A program made the translations under genes and the position numbers. The notes beneath the pieces are model-generated. The model was not told the DNA's origin. It ran no database searches and was given only the letters and a program-made list of their open reading frames with translations. From positions 1 through 8,937 of the forward strand of contig JABUUX010000378.1 in the NCBI GenBank assembly GCA_021442965.1: DNA of 8,937 bases, read 5' to 3'. Below, piece by piece: positions 7,156 to 8,937 of this stretch; position 1 is the stretch's first letter; the number at the start of each line of letters is the position of its first letter. Origin of the DNA: Treponema sp. Its GTDB lineage: Bacteria; Spirochaetota; Spirochaetia; Treponematales; Treponemataceae.

Positions 7156-7572
7156 ATGAACACATTTACACGATCAATAGATTTATTACAAAGAGAAATG
7201 GACGCTACTTCTTTGCGATATCAGGTAACAGCTAATAACCTGGCAAACTCGGAAGTTCCAAATTTCAAACGCACAACAGTAAACTTTGAAAGTGAACTGA
7301 AACGTGCTTTTGATTCAGAAGAAAAAGCCAGAAACGGCTTCCAGCTTACGCGCACAGATTCAAGACACATTCCACTTAATGAACCATACGATTACCGTGA
7401 CGTAACTCCTCGTCGTGTACTGGATTATACAACAACATCTAAAGCAAACGGAAATAACGTTGATGCTGAAGTTGAAGCAAACAACATTCTTCAGATTCAG
7501 ATGCAGTATCGCCTGCTTACTCAGCTTACAAACTTTGAATTCAGTCAGGTAAATATTGCAATGAAAAAATAA
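7156..7572 (+). CDS. flgB: Flagellar proximal rod protein FlgB
   Basis: This 138-residue protein matches FlgB, a proximal rod subunit of the flagellar basal body exported by the flagellar type III system. The N-terminus NTFTRSIDLLQREMD followed by ANNLANSEVPNFKR (26-39) is the typical rod-protein signature. The C-terminus has the amphipathic helix NNILQIQMQYRLLTQLTNF with which rod proteins pack. The length is typical. The first ATG is correct by homology, because the next Met (residue 15) would remove the conserved N-terminal helix. There is no proper ribosome site (only AGAG, almost touching the ATG), and the sigma28-like promoter ends seven bases before the start. It is the first gene of the flgB-flgC-fliE cluster. 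In spirochaetes the rod belongs to periplasmic flagella. Confidence 0.95.
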   Translation: MNTFTRSIDLLQREMDATSLRYQVTANNLANSEVPNFKRTTVNFESELKRAFDSEEKARNGFQLTRTDSRHIPLNEPYDYRDVTPRRVLDYTTTSKANGNNVDAEVEANNILQIQMQYRLLTQLTNFEFSQVNIAMKK

Positions 7573-7588
7573 TTATGGCTGAAAATTT

Positions 7589-7624
7589 GTTTTAGATTGT
7601 TGAAACAATCTTCAAAACTTTTTT
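7589..7624 (+). terminator. Terminator-like hairpin between flgB and flgC
   Basis: GTTTT (7589-7593) plus AGATTGT (7594-7600) pair with ACAATCT (7605-7611) plus AAAAC (7614-7618). The loop is TGAA, with a two-base bulge (7612-7613). A run of six T (7619-7624) follows directly, and then the flgC ribosome site. The stem is A/T-rich and therefore weak, so it may act as a partial terminator/attenuator or an RNA stability element rather than a full stop. The gap is 63 bp. Confidence 0.45.
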
Positions 7625-7630
7625 AGGAGG
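7625..7630 (+). promoter_or_regulatory. Ribosome binding site of flgC
   Basis: AGGAGG lies five bases before the ATG at 7636, the strongest Shine-Dalgarno match in the window. It contrasts sharply with flgB, which has none, and lies directly against the T-run of the preceding hairpin. Confidence 0.8.
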
Positions 7631-7635
7631 AAACT

Positions 7636-8094
7636 ATGGGACTTTTTACCAGTATAAATATTGCAGCTACAGGAATGAGTGCAGAACGTCTTCGTTCTGA
7701 TGTAATTTCAGATAATATTGCAAATGCTTCTACAACACGTACTCAGGATGGAGGGGCTTTTAAAAAATCTTCTGTGATTTTGACTCCGGTTGCAGACAGT
7801 CATCCGCAATGGAGAAATCCATTTGTACCAAGTGATTTAGATAACGGTCCTGGTAAGGGTGTAAAAGTTCTGGAAATTAAAAAAGACACATCTCAGGGGC
7901 GTCTTGTATATGATCCAAGTCATCCTGATGCTATAAAATCAGGACCAAATCAGGGGTATGTTGAATACCCGAATGTAAATATTGTTGAGGAAATGGTTAA
8001 TCTGATTTCAGCTTCCCGTGCTTACGAGGCCAATGCAACTGTAATAAACGGTGCAAAAGATATGTTCAGTGCAGCGCTTCAGATAGGTCAGTAA
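7636..8094 (+). CDS. flgC: Flagellar proximal rod protein FlgC
   Basis: This 152-residue protein matches FlgC, the second proximal rod component, which joins FlgB and the hook-side rod in the basal body. The N-terminal MGLFTSINIAATGMSAERLR and DNIANASTTRT (27-37) form the rod/hook-family helix. AFKKSSVILTP follows at about 41-51. The C-terminal VNIVEEMVNLISASRAYEAN (114-133) and the following NGAKDMFSAALQIGQ are the highly conserved FlgC end. The length is in the normal range (roughly 135-155). The start is fixed by AGGAGG five bases upstream. A terminator-like hairpin lies between flgB and this gene, so its level might differ from that of flgB. fliE follows after 57 bp. Confidence 0.96.
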   Translation: MGLFTSINIAATGMSAERLRSDVISDNIANASTTRTQDGGAFKKSSVILTPVADSHPQWRNPFVPSDLDNGPGKGVKVLEIKKDTSQGRLVYDPSHPDAIKSGPNQGYVEYPNVNIVEEMVNLISASRAYEANATVINGAKDMFSAALQIGQ

Positions 8095-8142
8095 AATTAA
8101 TGCTTTACAAAAAAAGCACTAAGATTTAAACTGACAAGAGGT

Positions 8143-8147
8143 AGGGG
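8143..8147 (+). promoter_or_regulatory. Ribosome binding site of fliE
   Basis: AGGGG lies four bases before the ATG at 8152, with a second purine-rich match, AGAGG, at 8137-8141. Either could pair with 16S rRNA and both support this start. Confidence 0.6.
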
Positions 8148-8151
8148 AAAA

Positions 8152-8511
8152 ATGAAAATAGAAGATTTCGGTCAGTTACAGATGACCCGCACAAATCCGG
8201 CACATACAGGGCTTTCCAAACTCAGCGATATTGCCGGTGCTCCATTAAATAATATTCCTTCAGCAGCAAAAGACGGACTATCAAAAACAAGTCGCTCCTT
8301 TAGTGATTATCTATTTGATGCAATGTCTTCAATGAATCAACAGCAGTTGGATGTTAATAAGCTTTCAGAAAAGATGATAACAGATCCTGATTCTGTTGAT
8401 ATTCATGATGTTACTATTGCTATGAACAAGGCTCGTATGTCACTTTCTTTGGCACAGAGCGTTATAGACAGACTGGTAACCGGCTGGAATGAAATATCTA
8501 CAACACGCTGA
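8152..8511 (+). CDS. fliE: Flagellar hook-basal body protein FliE (MS-ring/rod junction)
   Basis: This 119-residue protein matches FliE, the small protein joining the FliF MS ring to the rod and one of the first substrates of the flagellar exporter. The N-terminal 45 residues are variable and polar. The conserved part begins at FSDYLFDAMSSMNQQQL (about 50-66), the usual FliE pattern, and continues with DPDSVDIHDVTIAMNKARMSL near 78-100 and QSVIDRLVTGWNEI at the end. The length is slightly above the enteric protein and acceptable for the family. In the T. pallidum cluster as I recall it, fliF and fliG follow fliE directly. Here a strong terminator follows instead, so the MS-ring and motor genes must lie elsewhere. 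Two purine-rich ribosome sites precede the ATG. Confidence 0.94.
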   Translation: MKIEDFGQLQMTRTNPAHTGLSKLSDIAGAPLNNIPSAAKDGLSKTSRSFSDYLFDAMSSMNQQQLDVNKLSEKMITDPDSVDIHDVTIAMNKARMSLSLAQSVIDRLVTGWNEISTTR

Positions 8512-8531
8512 TAAAATTCATGAATAAATAA

Positions 8532-8573
8532 AAACGGGGCTGTCTAAAAAGTTCAGACAGCCCCGTTTAGTTT
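8532..8573. terminator. Bidirectional intrinsic terminator between fliE and the mutase
   Basis: AAACGGGGCTGTCT (8532-8545) and AGACAGCCCCGTTT (8555-8568) form a perfect 14-bp G/C-rich stem with a nine-base loop. On the plus side it is followed by TTTAGTTT. On the minus side the preceding A-rich run gives a U-rich tail. It lies between convergent genes, 20 bases after the fliE stop and about 18 from the mutase stop, so it can serve both transcripts. Confidence 0.92.
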
Positions 8574-8586
8574 AACTTTATTTTAA

Positions 8587-8937
8587 TTATGCATTTGCAA
8601 GTATTGTTTTTATGTCTTTTTCAATAGAGTCACAAAGAGATGCTGCCGAAGTCTTTGCTGAAGTAAGGTCTCCGTCTGTAACTGGTGTTACAGAATTAAT
8701 GTAGAACTTAATCTTTGGTTCTGTTCCACTAGGACGTGCAGAAACAATTGTACCGCCATCTAAGAAGAACTGAAGTACGTTTGATTTTGGAAGTCCGTAT
8801 GGAGTTTTTGCTGCTGGATTAGCAGGATCAAATTCTACAGATTCCTGAACATCGCGGATTTTTGTAACAGTTTTTCCGCCCAAAGTTTTAAGACCTTCGG
8901 TGCGAAGTTTTGTCATGATGCCTTTCATAGTTTCAAC
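8587..8937 (-). CDS. Phosphohexomutase (phosphoglucomutase/phosphomannomutase family), C-terminal part only
   Basis: This is the last 116 residues of an alpha-D-phosphohexomutase, an enzyme moving phosphate between C1 and C6 of glucose or mannose phosphates in central sugar metabolism. The reading frame stays open to the right edge of the window (Val-Glu-Thr before the first internal Met), so the gene starts outside and the Met at 8928 is internal. The diagnostic motif is SARPSGTEPKIKFYI, the phosphate-binding loop of the C-terminal domain. It is preceded by FFLDGGTIVSARPSG in the usual order. The Ser-containing catalytic loop and metal site are in the missing part, so glucose or mannose specificity cannot be decided. 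Its 3' end faces fliE across a shared terminator. Confidence 0.9.
   Translation of the reverse strand, partial: VETMKGIMTKLRTEGLKTLGGKTVTKIRDVQESVEFDPANPAAKTPYGLPKSNVLQFFLDGGTIVSARPSGTEPKIKFYINSVTPVTDGDLTSAKTSAASLCDSIEKDIKTILANA

Noticed and set aside
7575..7595. Six-codon open frame (MAENLF) between flgB and flgC, a possible leader peptide
   Set aside because: It has no ribosome site. Although it ends inside the hairpin, nothing in its codons suggests attenuation by a specific amino acid.
8101..8118. Inverted repeat TGCTTT/AAAGCA between flgC and fliE
   Set aside because: It has only six weak base pairs around an A-rich loop, with no T-run, so it is unlikely to terminate transcription.
1..8937. 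Search for tRNA, rRNA, CRISPR repeats, insertion sequences or attachment sites
   Set aside because: No repeated spacer pattern, transposase motif, terminal inverted repeats or tRNA-like cloverleaf was recognised by eye. Nearly all of the window is accounted for by ordinary genes.

Overview
The window looks like chromosomal DNA from a spirochaete, most likely Treponema or a close relative. The signs are a V/A-type ATPase cluster in the order D-I-K (the order I recall from Treponema and Borrelia), flagellar rod genes flgB-flgC-fliE, A/T-rich sequence, and good AGGAG-type ribosome sites on only some genes. The genus is inferred from gene content and order; no database comparison was made.

Layout. 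(1) 2-3008, plus strand: the tail of a V-type ATPase operon encoding the rotor shaft subunit D, the membrane stator subunit I and the rotor ring proteolipid K. It closes with an intrinsic terminator at 3030-3060. (2) 3134-5016, plus strand: a signal peptidase I-like protein whose stop overlaps the start of a HemW-type radical SAM protein. (3) 5003-7038, minus strand: a two-component system, with an OmpR/PhoB-type response regulator first and then its membrane histidine kinase. The kinase gene converges on hemW and overlaps it by 14 bp. (4) 7039-7155: a compact divergent control region. It holds a sigma70-like promoter for the regulator/kinase pair and a sigma28 (FliA)-like promoter pointing at flgB. 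(5) 7156-8511, plus strand: flgB, flgC and fliE, encoding the proximal rod and MS-ring/rod junction of the flagellum. (6) 8532-8568: a perfect 14-bp hairpin that probably terminates transcription from both sides. (7) 8587 to the right edge, minus strand: the C-terminal end of a phosphohexomutase.

How the genes work together. D, I and K belong to one rotary ion pump, and K carries the residue set known as the Na+ site in the Enterococcus hirae homologue. FlgB, FlgC and FliE are assembled by the flagellar export apparatus at the base of the (in spirochaetes, periplasmic) flagellum. The regulator and kinase form one phosphorelay with an unidentified signal. I see no clear functional link between these blocks beyond their adjacency.

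Nothing in the window looks like a wholly new system, mobile element, CRISPR array or RNA gene. The points most worth a second look are: a signal peptidase with Arg and Cys where the catalytic Lys and its partner Ser normally sit; a well-spaced FliA-like promoter in front of rod genes, placed so that the transcript would be almost leaderless; a terminator-like hairpin between flgB and flgC; a flagellar cluster cut off after fliE; and the Na+-site signature in subunit K.
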